Source: Sulfuricella sp035530375
Lineage (GTDB): Bacteria; Pseudomonadota; Gammaproteobacteria; Burkholderiales; Sulfuricellaceae
Reading direction: 5' to 3'
Assembly (NCBI GenBank): GCA_035530375.1
Contig: DATKUY010000020.1
Span: 1 to 24,599, forward strand
Length of the DNA: 24,599 bases
Shown here: piece after piece, positions 1 through 7,803 of the stretch
Numbering within the stretch: position 1 is the first letter of the stretch
Layout of the letters: every line of letters begins with the position of its first letter
The notes under the pieces: model-generated
Told to the model about the DNA's origin: nothing
Database searches by the model: none
The model's input: the letters and a program-made list of their open reading frames with translations, nothing else
Position numbers and translations under genes: made by a program

Positions 1-2
1 TC

Positions 3-1136
3 GTCTCGCAGCAAGGCCCGGCCACGCCTGATCATGTCATCCGCACCAAGCGCCTGCCGCAACTCGGGCGCGACGTGGCAGGCTATGTCGCCAGCTATAA
101 ACATTATTTCGAAGCGCACGCACCTCACGCCAAGACGCCGCTGACCATGCTCGATCCGGCGCCACGACTGATCATCGACCCGCAACTGGGACTGTGCTCG
201 GTGGGCCGCAGCGTCAAGGATGCGGCGATCATCAGCGAAATCTACGACCACACCATCGACATCATCACGCGCGCCACCACACTGGGCGGCTTCCGCGCCC
301 TGCCGGCAAAAGACATCTTTGACGTGGAATACTGGGATCTGGAACAGGCCAAGCTGCGCAAGGGCGGCAAGGCACCCGCCTTCGCCGGCGAGGTGGCACT
401 GGTGACCGGCGCCGGTTCCGGCATCGGCAAAGCCTGCGTCGATTCCCTGCTGGCGCGCGGCGCGGCAGTCATCGGCCTGGACGTCGACCCGCAGATCACG
501 ACGCTTTACTCGCGCCCCGACTTCCTCGGCATCTGCTGCGACATCACCGACGAAGCGGCCATCGTCGCCGCGCTGGAAACCGGCGTCAGCACATTCGGCG
601 GCTTGGACATGCTGATCCTGAACGCCGGCATCTTCCCCGGCGGCTGCCGCATCGAATCCTTGGCTACAGCGGAATGGCGCAAGGTGATGAACGTGAACCT
701 CGACGCCAACCTGGTGCTGATGCGCGAATGCCACCCCCTGCTCAAGGCCGCCCCGAATAATGGCCGCGTGGTCATCATCGGCTCCAAGAACGTACCCGCT
801 CCCGGCCCCGGCGCAGCTTCCTATTCCGCCGCCAAGGCCGGCCTCAACCAGCTGGCGCGGGTCGCTGCGCTGGAATGGGGCGCCGACGGCATCCGCATCA
901 ACTCGCTGCATCCCAACGCGGTATTCGATACCGCGATCTGGACCGAGGAAGTGCTCGCTTCCCGCGCCAGGCACTACGGCCTGACCGTCGAGGAGTACAA
1001 AACCAACAACGTGCTCAAGGTCGAAGTCCGCAGCCGCGATGTCGCAGAGCTTGCCGCCGAGATGTGCGGCCCCTTATTCGCCAAGACGACGGCATCCCAG
1101 GTGCCCGTCGATGGCGGCAACGAACGGGTGATTTAA
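3..1136 (+). CDS. Bifunctional class II aldolase / short-chain dehydrogenase, C-terminal part (5' end outside window)
   Basis: The reading frame is open from base 3, so the N-terminal aldolase domain is largely cut off. About 377 residues remain. The first ~115 look like the end of a class II (RhaD/fuculose-aldolase-like) sugar-phosphate aldolase. A complete Rossmann SDR domain follows: the NAD(P)-binding TGAGSGIG (bases 405-428), LNAG, a Ser in IIGSKN, and the YSAAK catalytic Tyr/Lys pair (bases 822-836). This domain order is known from the rhamnulose-1-phosphate aldolase/alcohol dehydrogenase fusion family, where the aldolase releases DHAP plus an aldehyde and the SDR oxidises or reduces the aldehyde. 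mtnA follows after only 4 bases, so the two are probably one operon. That context points to a methylthioribulose- or 5-deoxyribulose-1-phosphate substrate rather than rhamnulose (inference). The family call is secure; the substrate is not. Confidence 0.85.
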   Translation, partial: VSQQGPATPDHVIRTKRLPQLGRDVAGYVASYKHYFEAHAPHAKTPLTMLDPAPRLIIDPQLGLCSVGRSVKDAAIISEIYDHTIDIITRATTLGGFRALPAKDIFDVEYWDLEQAKLRKGGKAPAFAGEVALVTGAGSGIGKACVDSLLARGAAVIGLDVDPQITTLYSRPDFLGICCDITDEAAIVAALETGVSTFGGLDMLILNAGIFPGGCRIESLATAEWRKVMNVNLDANLVLMRECHPLLKAAPNNGRVVIIGSKNVPAPGPGAASYSAAKAGLNQLARVAALEWGADGIRINSLHPNAVFDTAIWTEEVLASRARHYGLTVEEYKTNNVLKVEVRSRDVAELAAEMCGPLFAKTTASQVPVDGGNERVI

Positions 1137-1140
1137 CGCC

Positions 1141-2229
1141 ATGACTACTCAACCCTCTTCAAATGTGACCACCATGCGCTGGTGCGACGGCGCGCTCGAA
1201 ATGATTGACCAACGCGTACTGCCGGCGCGCTTCGAATACCTCGCCTACGATTCCGCCGCAACCATGGCGGAAGGCATCCGCAGCATGGTGGTGCGCGGCG
1301 CGCCCGCTATCGGCTGCGCCGCCGCTTATGGCGTGGCGCTGGAAGCATTGCGACTGGAAAAATCATCGCCCGAAGCGTTTCGCAGCGGCATGGAAAAAGG
1401 CTTCGAGATGCTGGCAAACAGCCGCCCCACGGCGATCAACCTGTTCTGGGCGTTGGCCCGGATGCGGCGGGTGTGGGAAGCCGCCGGCAATGCCGCCAAC
1501 GTTGCCGTATCGGCGCGGCTGCTGGAAGAAGCGCATGAAATTCTCGCCGAGGACATCCGCATCAACCGCGACATGGGCGCCGCCGGTGCGGCGCTGCTGA
1601 CCGACGGCGCGCGTGTGCTGACCCACTGCAACGCCGGCGCATTGGCGACGGCGGGCTGGGGCACTGCATTGGGGGTGATCCGCTCGGCGGTGGAAGCCGG
1701 CAAGAAAATCTCGGTGATCGCCGATGAAACCCGCCCATTCCTGCAAGGGGCGCGGCTCACCGCCTGGGAAATGGTGCAGGAAAACATCCCGGTCACCCTG
1801 ATCACCGACAACATGGCCGGACACCTGATGGCGCACGGCGAAGTGGACGCCGTGGTGGTCGGCACCGACCGCGTCGCCGCCAACGGCGATGTCGCCAACA
1901 AGATCGGCACCTACATGGTGGCGGTGCTGGCGCGGCGCCACAACATCCCGTTCTATGTCGCCTGCCCGCTTTCCACCATTGATCTGAATATTGCCAGCGG
2001 CGCGGATATCCCGATCGAAGAACGGGCTGTCGAGGAAGTCATGGGCTTCCGCGAAAACCATTGGGCGGCGCAAGGCGTCAGCATCCGCAACCCGGCGTTC
2101 GACGTGACGCCCGCCGAACTGGTGACGGGCCTGATCACGGAAAAGGGCGTGATCACCCAGCCCGACCGGGAAAAGATCGCCGCGCTGTTCGCCAGCGCCC
2201 TTTCAGGTACCTCAAAAAACGGCAAATAA
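1141..2229 (+). CDS. mtnA: S-methyl-5-thioribose-1-phosphate isomerase (MtnA)
   Basis: Cytoplasmic aldose-ketose isomerase of the eIF2B-alpha/MtnA family. It converts 5-methylthioribose-1-phosphate to the ribulose form in methylthioadenosine salvage; relatives act on 5-deoxyribose-1-phosphate. The 362-residue length is typical. Visible family signatures are VVRGAPAIG (about residues 50-58), THCNAGALAT with the conserved Cys163, DNMAGHLM (223-230), and VGTDRVAANGDVANKIGTY with catalytic Asp243. The ATG at 1141 lies 4 bases after the stop of the aldolase-dehydrogenase, implying co-transcription and probably coupled translation. No mtnB, mtnC or mtnD (the classical methionine salvage genes) are visible here, so the product may feed the neighbouring aldolase instead. 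Confidence 0.95.
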   Translation: MTTQPSSNVTTMRWCDGALEMIDQRVLPARFEYLAYDSAATMAEGIRSMVVRGAPAIGCAAAYGVALEALRLEKSSPEAFRSGMEKGFEMLANSRPTAINLFWALARMRRVWEAAGNAANVAVSARLLEEAHEILAEDIRINRDMGAAGAALLTDGARVLTHCNAGALATAGWGTALGVIRSAVEAGKKISVIADETRPFLQGARLTAWEMVQENIPVTLITDNMAGHLMAHGEVDAVVVGTDRVAANGDVANKIGTYMVAVLARRHNIPFYVACPLSTIDLNIASGADIPIEERAVEEVMGFRENHWAAQGVSIRNPAFDVTPAELVTGLITEKGVITQPDREKIAALFASALSGTSKNGK

Positions 2230-2353
2230 AGCGCGCCAACGGTAGCGCCATTACCGAGAGAGGTCAGTCCCGGCACGAAACCGCGATTCAACCCTCATCA
2301 GCGCGTCGAACAGAGGGACAAACTTGGCGTTCTGAAAACATCCATACACCGCC

Positions 2354-5119
2354 TTATTGCCAACCGAAGCGGCGAGTGTAGAAGCCCTTCATGACCTGCG
2401 TTAACCCCATGTAGACCAGCAGGATCATGGGCAGGAATACAAAGTAGAGCGGCGGCAAGGCTTGCAGCTTGAAATAGTGCGCCAGTGGACCCATTGGCAG
2501 AAAAATACCTGTCGCCATGATGATACCGGTCATCACCATGAGCGGCGTTGCAGCGCGGCTCTGGATGAACGGAATCTTTGGCGTGCGAATCATATGCACG
2601 ATCAAAGTCTGCGTCAGCAGCCCAACGACGAACCAACCTGACTGAAACAAAGCCTGCTTTGCCACCGTGTTGGCGCTAAATACGAACCACATCAAGACGA
2701 AGGTCGTGATGTCAAAAATCGAACTGATCGGACCAAAGAACATCATGAAGCGACCCACATCACCTGGCTGCCAGCGCTGCGGTTTCTTCAGCAGTTCCTC
2801 GTCCACGTTATCGAACGGAATGGTAATCTGCGAGATGTCATACAGCAGGTTCTGCGTCAGCAGTTGCAACGGCAGCATAGGCAGGAAGGGGATGAAGGCG
2901 CTTGCCACCAACACCGAAAACACATTGCCGAAGTTGGAACTGGCTGTCATCTTGATGTACTTGAGCATGTTGACGAAGGTACGCCGACCTTCCAGAACAC
3001 CTTCCTCCAGCACCATCAGGCTCTTTTCCAGCAGGATGATGTCGGCGGCTTCCTTGGCAATATCCACCGCCGTATCCACCGAGATGCCAATGTCGGCCGC
3101 ACGTAGCGCCGGGGCATCGTTGATGCCGTCGCCCATGAAACCGACCACATGGCCGTTGCCCTTTAATAGCCGCACGATGCGTTCCTTGTGAGCCGGCGTG
3201 AGTTTCGCGAACACGTTGTGCGTTTCCACTACCGTAGCCAATTCGGCGTCACTCATACGTTCAATATCGTTACCCAGCAAAATTCCTTGCTGTTCCAGCC
3301 CCACTTCGCGGCAAATCTTGGCCGTGACCAGTTCGTTGTCGCCAGTCAGCACCTTCACCGTCACGCCATGCTCGGCCAATGCTTGTAGCGCCGGCGCGGT
3401 GGATTCCTTCGGCGGATCGAGGAAGGCAACATAACCGATCAAGGTCAGTTCACGCTCGTCAGCCAGGCCATAGACCTCTTTCCTCGGCGGCAGCTCCTTC
3501 GCCGCCACTGCCACTACCCGCAAACCCTCTTCATTCAGGTCGGCAGTGACGGTTCGGATACGTTCCAGCAATTCCGGCGTCAGCGGCTCGATCGACTCCC
3601 CGTGGCGCACCTGGGTGCAAACAGACAGTATTTCCTCGACCGCGCCTTTGCAGATCAGCTCGTGATGATCCTCGCGCTCGCTGACCACTACCGACATGCG
3701 GCGGCGGGTGAAGTCAAATGGAATTTCATCGACCTTGCGATAGTTTCGAACCGGGTTCAGTTCCTGATGTACATCGACATGTTCCAGCACCGCCACGTCG
3801 AGCAGGTTTTTCAAGCCGGTCTGATAGTAGCTGTTGAGGTAGGCCATCTCCAGCACATCGTCCGACTCTTCGCCCCAGACATCGGTATGGCGCGACAAAA
3901 AAATCCTGTCCTGAGTCAGCGTGCCGGTCTTGTCAGTACACAGCACGTCCATTGCACCGAAGTTCTGGATTGCATCCAGCCTTTTCACGATGACCTTCTT
4001 GCGCGACAGGATCACCGCACCCTTGGCCAGCGTCGAGGTAACGATCATCGGCAGCATTTCGGGCGTAAGACCGACGGCGATAGATAGCGCAAACAGCAGC
4101 GCCTCCATCCAGTCGCCCTTGGTAAAACCGTTGATGAAAAGCACCAGAGGCGCCATCACGAACATGAAACGAATCAGCAGCCAGCTCACCTTGTTCACGC
4201 CTGACTGGAACGCGGTCGGAGCGCGGTCTGTGGCGGTGACACGAGTCGCCAACGCGCCAAAATAGGTGTCATTGCCGGTCAAGACCACCACTGCCGTGGC
4301 CGAACCGGATACCACATTGGTTCCCATGAACAGGATGTTGTCGAATTCAAGCGGGCTGACGGCCTTGGCGTCGCGCAATTGGACGAACTTCTCCACGGGC
4401 ATCGACTCACCCGTCATCGCTGCTTGCGCGACGAACAAATCCTTGGCCAAGAGCAGGCGGCAGTCGGCCGGGATCATGTCACCCGCCGACAGCACAATCA
4501 CATCGCCCGGCACCAGTTGCTTGATCGGCAACTCAACGCGATGGGCCGCTTTGGGGCGCAAAGCCACATCAAAATATTTTTGAGCATCCTCGGCGGCATC
4601 TTCGGATGGATCGCGCCGCATGACGGTTGCCGTATTGCTCACCATCGCCTTAAGAGCATCGGCCGCCTTGTTCGACTTGGCTTCCTGCCAAAAACGCATC
4701 AAGGTGGATAGCACCACCATTGTGCCGATGACAGTAGTGGCCTTCATGTCCTCCGTGAAATAGGAAATGGCAACCAGCAGGGTCAAAAGCAGATTGAAAG
4801 GGTTCTTGTAGCAATGCCACAGGTGCAGCCACCATGGCAACGGCTTTTCGTGTTCGATCTCATTGAGGCCAACGCGCGCACGCACGACTTCGGCTTGGCT
4901 TTCGCTCAGGCCATCAGCATGGGTGTCGAGTGCTATCAACAGAGAATTCGTATCGCTCTTGGCGGCGGCGACGAGCGATTGCGCGAGCGTGGCAGGCACC
5001 TCGCGGCTGACGCCGGTCTGGGCCAGCATGTCCAGCAAGGCAAGCCGCCGGAAGTGACGGGCGATATGGCGAGAGCGAAGGAAGCCGGCGAAGAATTCTT
5101 TCAACAGGGTGAGTTTCAT
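2354..5119 (-). CDS. mgtA: Magnesium-translocating P-type ATPase (MgtA/MgtB type)
   Basis: Inner-membrane P-type ATPase of 921 residues, the usual MgtA length, importing Mg2+ with ATP hydrolysis. Visible landmarks are the actuator TGES (236-239), a membrane segment with the LTPEMLPMIVT motif typical of MgtA (351-361), the phosphorylation site DKTGTLT (Asp396), the nucleotide-domain LTGDN (591-595), the hinge GDGINDAPA (663-671), and C-terminal membrane helices including the LPLQLLTQNLLYD segment. The start at 5119 is preceded by GGAG about 10 bases upstream. rlmJ lies upstream on the same strand, 237 bases away, and the gap contains two dyad symmetries that could form leader hairpins. It converges with mtnA across 124 bases with no obvious intrinsic terminator. 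Confidence 0.96.
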   Translation of the reverse strand: MKLTLLKEFFAGFLRSRHIARHFRRLALLDMLAQTGVSREVPATLAQSLVAAAKSDTNSLLIALDTHADGLSESQAEVVRARVGLNEIEHEKPLPWWLHLWHCYKNPFNLLLTLLVAISYFTEDMKATTVIGTMVVLSTLMRFWQEAKSNKAADALKAMVSNTATVMRRDPSEDAAEDAQKYFDVALRPKAAHRVELPIKQLVPGDVIVLSAGDMIPADCRLLLAKDLFVAQAAMTGESMPVEKFVQLRDAKAVSPLEFDNILFMGTNVVSGSATAVVVLTGNDTYFGALATRVTATDRAPTAFQSGVNKVSWLLIRFMFVMAPLVLFINGFTKGDWMEALLFALSIAVGLTPEMLPMIVTSTLAKGAVILSRKKVIVKRLDAIQNFGAMDVLCTDKTGTLTQDRIFLSRHTDVWGEESDDVLEMAYLNSYYQTGLKNLLDVAVLEHVDVHQELNPVRNYRKVDEIPFDFTRRRMSVVVSEREDHHELICKGAVEEILSVCTQVRHGESIEPLTPELLERIRTVTADLNEEGLRVVAVAAKELPPRKEVYGLADERELTLIGYVAFLDPPKESTAPALQALAEHGVTVKVLTGDNELVTAKICREVGLEQQGILLGNDIERMSDAELATVVETHNVFAKLTPAHKERIVRLLKGNGHVVGFMGDGINDAPALRAADIGISVDTAVDIAKEAADIILLEKSLMVLEEGVLEGRRTFVNMLKYIKMTASSNFGNVFSVLVASAFIPFLPMLPLQLLTQNLLYDISQITIPFDNVDEELLKKPQRWQPGDVGRFMMFFGPISSIFDITTFVLMWFVFSANTVAKQALFQSGWFVVGLLTQTLIVHMIRTPKIPFIQSRAATPLMVMTGIIMATGIFLPMGPLAHYFKLQALPPLYFVFLPMILLVYMGLTQVMKGFYTRRFGWQ

Positions 5120-5132
5120 TTTCTATTCTCCA

Positions 5133-5162
5133 GTGCCCCCTGTGCGATCAAGCAAGGGGCAC
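5133..5162 (-). promoter_or_regulatory. Inverted repeat in the mgtA leader, next to its ribosome binding site
   Basis: A perfect 7-bp dyad (GTGCCCC at 5133-5139, GGGGCAC at 5156-5162) with a 16-base loop. In mgtA mRNA it ends immediately before the TGGAG ribosome-binding region. No T-run follows, so it is not a classical terminator. Its position would let it modulate translation initiation of mgtA. Mg2+-responsive leaders are known for mgtA in enterobacteria, but no sequence similarity to them is claimed. Confidence 0.35.
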
Positions 5163-5196
5163 GCAACAGCGATTCGGGGACTGTGGACATAGTTTA

Positions 5197-5223
5197 CCCA
5201 CATTTTTTGGCAATGCTTGTGGG
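5197..5223 (-). promoter_or_regulatory. Second inverted repeat upstream of mgtA
   Basis: A 6-bp dyad, CCCACA at 5197-5202 and TGTGGG at 5218-5223, with a 15-base loop containing a run of six T/A. It lies about 80-100 bases upstream of the mgtA start. It could be a leader hairpin or an operator overlapping the promoter. No convincing sigma70 promoter could be fixed by eye in this gap. Confidence 0.25.
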
Positions 5224-5356
5224 CTGACCGACGAGTTGACACAAAAATTCCGCCCGCGCGATCAGGATCAAGCGTAACCAGATGAAATTCACCGCAAGCG
5301 GGGTACGACTCCAGGAAGGGTAACAAATTCCCCTGATGCGACAAATAACAGGCGCC

Positions 5357-6202
5357 CTATTCCGGCACTGTCCATACCAGGCGGGTTTCTCCGCTTTTTT
5401 CAGCCCCCAGTGCAATCAGCAGTTCCGGCAGCAAATCGCGCAATTGCGGTTCGAGCTTCCATGGCGGGTTGACGATCGTCATGCCGCAGCCATTGAGTTT
5501 GAAGTTGGTCAGCGGCGCGAGCTGGATTTCTGCGGTGAGTATCGGCTTGATGCCGCTGGCGGCCAGTTGGCGGTGGAAATGGCGCACCGGCTCCGGGCTC
5601 TTGATCGGATACCAGATCGCGTAAGTGCCGGTGGGAAAACGCTTGTGCGCTTCTTTCAAACCCGCCAGCAGGCGGCGGAACTCGTCCGGCACTTCAAACG
5701 GCGGGTCGAGCAGCACCAGCGCGCGCCGGCTTGGCGGCGGCAACTGCGATTTCAGCGCAAGTTCGGCGTCCAGCGGTTGAATGCGTACCTGGCGGTCGTC
5801 GCGGAACAGCCTGTTCAGGGAATCCAGCGCATCCGGATGGATGTCGGAGAGCAGCAGCGCGTCCTGCGGACGCAACAGAGCACGCGCCAGACGCGGTGAA
5901 CCGGGATAGCAGGTCAGCTTGCCGTCGGCATCCGGCAGGCCGAGGCGGCGCACCAGGCTGAAAAAGGCCGCCAGCGCCGGCGACGGCTGGGGCAGCGCCA
6001 GTGCGCGCAGGATGCCGGCCTCGGCCTCGCCGGTCTTGGTGGCCAGCTCGCCGTGCAGGCTATAAGTACCGTCTCCGGCGTGCGCATCGAGCACCGTAAA
6101 ACCTTTTTCCTTCTGCTTGAAATGCTCGATCATCAGCATCAGGATGAGGTGCTTGAATACGTCGCAAAAATTGCCGGCATGATAGCCGTGACGATAGTTC
6201 AT
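5357..6202 (-). CDS. rlmJ: 23S rRNA (adenine2030-N6)-methyltransferase RlmJ
   Basis: SAM-dependent methyltransferase that modifies A2030 of 23S rRNA; 281 residues, as expected for RlmJ. The start MNYRHGYHAGNFCDVFKH is the characteristic family N-terminus, so the ATG at 6202 is chosen. The frame remains open another 57 codons upstream, but that extension has no family character. The SAM-binding motif DAHAGDGTY is at 39-47 and the catalytic DPPF (DPPY-type N6-adenine methyltransferase) motif is at 166-169. The Shine-Dalgarno sequence before 6202 is weak. It is transcribed away from the YeiH-like transporter gene and towards mgtA. Confidence 0.93.
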   Translation of the reverse strand: MNYRHGYHAGNFCDVFKHLILMLMIEHFKQKEKGFTVLDAHAGDGTYSLHGELATKTGEAEAGILRALALPQPSPALAAFFSLVRRLGLPDADGKLTCYPGSPRLARALLRPQDALLLSDIHPDALDSLNRLFRDDRQVRIQPLDAELALKSQLPPPSRRALVLLDPPFEVPDEFRRLLAGLKEAHKRFPTGTYAIWYPIKSPEPVRHFHRQLAASGIKPILTAEIQLAPLTNFKLNGCGMTIVNPPWKLEPQLRDLLPELLIALGAEKSGETRLVWTVPE

Positions 6203-6484
6203 CGGAGGGTTGTCCCGGTAATGGAATGTGCAAGCATAATCGTACCTGATTAATTCAGGCCGCCCATGAAAAGCGAGGAATTCCTTCCCTCGCCAAGAGG
6301 AACGGCCCGGGTAGCGGAAACAAAATGGCCGGGGTATATCACCGGAAGATTGCGGCGCTGTACGCCCCCGCAAATTCTGAATATAAAAATTCTTTTAGTA
6401 CCAAAAATATTGTGTTATAAACAGATCCATAATAATAATTAATCCAAGTATAAATAATATAAACAGGTTAAAAAAGGAGGCAAC
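6203..6484. promoter_or_regulatory. Divergent intergenic region between rlmJ and the transporter operon, strongly AT-rich in its right half
   Basis: No gene is visible. Bases 6380-6474 are far more AT-rich than anything else in the window and must hold the promoter of the + strand transporter operon. They contain several TATAAA/TAATAA-like hexamers and a TTAT-N10-ATAA dyad (6415-6432) that could be an operator. Nearer rlmJ is an imperfect dyad CCTGA-N5-TCAGG (6245-6259), possibly at the rlmJ promoter. A strong ribosome binding site, AGGAGG (6475-6480), lies 4 bases before the ATG at 6485. No -35/-10 pair can be assigned with confidence. Confidence 0.45.
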
Positions 6485-7627
6485 ATGGATGGAGACGTCG
6501 GTTTCTTTCGCAAACTTCCCAGCGCCCTGCCGGGACTCGCGTTGATCATCATCACCATGGTAGTGATCCGAAACTGGATTGAACCGTGGATGACAAACGC
6601 CGTAGTTTTTGGCTTGAAGGGCTGGCTGGTTAAAGTCACCCACCTTAATTACATCCTGCTTGGCATTATCTGTGGGATGCTCTACCGTAATATTCTCTTC
6701 GGCGGCAAAATACCGGAAATTTTCAGCGATGGTTTCAAGCTGTCCCGCCTGATGATAAAGACCGGGATTATCATGCTTGGTTCGCTCTACACCGTGTCAG
6801 CGATCGTCAAACTAGGTGCCATGGCGATCTTCCTAATCGGCGGCTTCGTGATCCTGACCATCATCATGGTGTTATGGCTAGGCAAACTTTTCGGCCTGGA
6901 TCGTTCGATGACCGGAGTGCTGGCCAACGCGCTGAGCGTTTGCGGCGTATCGGCGGCCGTTGCCACCTCGCCCGCAGTGGAAGCCAAGGCAAGCCATGTG
7001 GCCTATGCTATCGCCACCATCCTTGGATTCGGCATACTCACCATGTTCATCAGCCCTTTCATTGGCCATGCACTGGAGCTTACCGACATGCAGTATGGCG
7101 CATGGATCGGCACCGGCATTCTCAACTCCGGCCAGGTACTGGCAGCCGCGCTTGCATTCAACCCCAATGTTGCACCGGGCACAGCGGTTTCGGTGGCGGA
7201 AATCTGGAACATCATGCGCGTCATCTCCATTCCCTTCGCCGTGTTTGCCGTGACCATCTGGTATTGGGCAGGAAAAACCGAGGTTGAGGGCGGCAAGAAA
7301 AAAGGGCTGGGCACGCTACTGGTAGAAAAATTTCCCGTGTTCGTCATCGGCTTTATGGTCATGGTGATCATTACCAGCATGGGTGCGTTCGGTGACGTTG
7401 GTATCAAAGGTGGCCCACCCGCTTCCGAAACCATCAAACTGCTGCGTCTCTGGATGACCTGGATTTTCGGCTTCGGCCTGGTCGGTCTGGGCGGCTATAT
7501 CGACTTCAAGGAACTGGCGAAGGCCGGCGGCACACCGCTCAAGCTGGGACTGATCGTCGGCATTACCAAATATGTACTGGCACTGATCGTCGTGCTGTTA
7601 ATCAAAGACTATCTGGTAGCAATCTAA
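6485..7627 (+). CDS. UPF0324/YeiH-family membrane transporter (putative sulfate exporter family)
   Basis: A 380-residue polytopic inner-membrane protein with roughly ten hydrophobic segments. It resembles the YeiH/UPF0324 (Pfam Cons_hypoth698) family, often named putative sulfate exporters though the substrate is poorly established. Recognisable stretches are GIIMLGSLYTVS, NALSVCGVSAAVATSPAVEAK (a conserved mid-protein loop, about 140-160), GTGILNSGQVLAAALAFNP, and a C-terminal GFGLVGLGGYIDFKEL. The start is set by AGGAGG 4 bases upstream. A 51-residue membrane protein gene follows after 19 bases and then a Usp gene, so this is the first gene of a probable three-gene operon. The LysR regulator often found beside yeiH is not present here. 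Confidence 0.82.
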   Translation: MDGDVGFFRKLPSALPGLALIIITMVVIRNWIEPWMTNAVVFGLKGWLVKVTHLNYILLGIICGMLYRNILFGGKIPEIFSDGFKLSRLMIKTGIIMLGSLYTVSAIVKLGAMAIFLIGGFVILTIIMVLWLGKLFGLDRSMTGVLANALSVCGVSAAVATSPAVEAKASHVAYAIATILGFGILTMFISPFIGHALELTDMQYGAWIGTGILNSGQVLAAALAFNPNVAPGTAVSVAEIWNIMRVISIPFAVFAVTIWYWAGKTEVEGGKKKGLGTLLVEKFPVFVIGFMVMVIITSMGAFGDVGIKGGPPASETIKLLRLWMTWIFGFGLVGLGGYIDFKELAKAGGTPLKLGLIVGITKYVLALIVVLLIKDYLVAI

Positions 7628-7646
7628 AGCCACGAGGAGAATCATT

Positions 7647-7802
7647 ATGAATTCGGAAATCAAAGCAGGAAGCGAAACCATCGGCGCCGCCGGCGAAAAA
7701 AGCAAAATGACGCTATTCAAGGATGATCGCGCTGAGGATATCGGTGCAATTATCCTCAGCATCCTGGTAATAGCAGCAGCCGTTGTGATGACGATGAAAT
7801 AA
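7647..7802 (+). CDS. Small single-pass membrane protein (51 aa) between transporter and Usp genes
   Basis: Short ORF encoding 51 residues, starting MNSEIKAGSETIGAAG, with a good ribosome binding site (GAGGAGA, 7634-7640) six bases before the ATG at 7647. The first ~30 residues are charged and polar (LFKDDRAEDIG) and the last ~19 form one hydrophobic helix ending MTMK, giving a C-terminally anchored membrane peptide. It fills the gap between the transporter stop (7627) and the Usp start (7804) and its TAA ends one base before the Usp GTG. A role as a small subunit or regulator of the transporter is inference from position. I do not recognise a family. Its LFK-D--ED-G plus helix pattern is reminiscent of the N-terminal segment of longer UPF0324 proteins, but that is only an impression. 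Confidence 0.75.
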   Translation: MNSEIKAGSETIGAAGEKSKMTLFKDDRAEDIGAIILSILVIAAAVVMTMK

Positions 7803-7803
7803 G

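Noticed and set aside
1363..2073. 236-codon minus-strand ORF over mtnA
   Set aside because: Shadow frame in GC-rich coding DNA; His/Gly/Arg-rich composition and no motif.
5123..5344. 73-codon minus-strand ORF through the mgtA leader, ending 3 bases before mgtA
   Set aside because: It needs a TTG start, has no ribosome binding site or family character, and is not Pro-rich like the known MgtL leader peptide. Its close end to mgtA is suggestive but not enough.
6203..6373. 57-codon N-terminal extension of rlmJ
   Set aside because: The family N-terminus MNYRHGYHAGNF begins at 6202, and the extension has no similarity to RlmJ.
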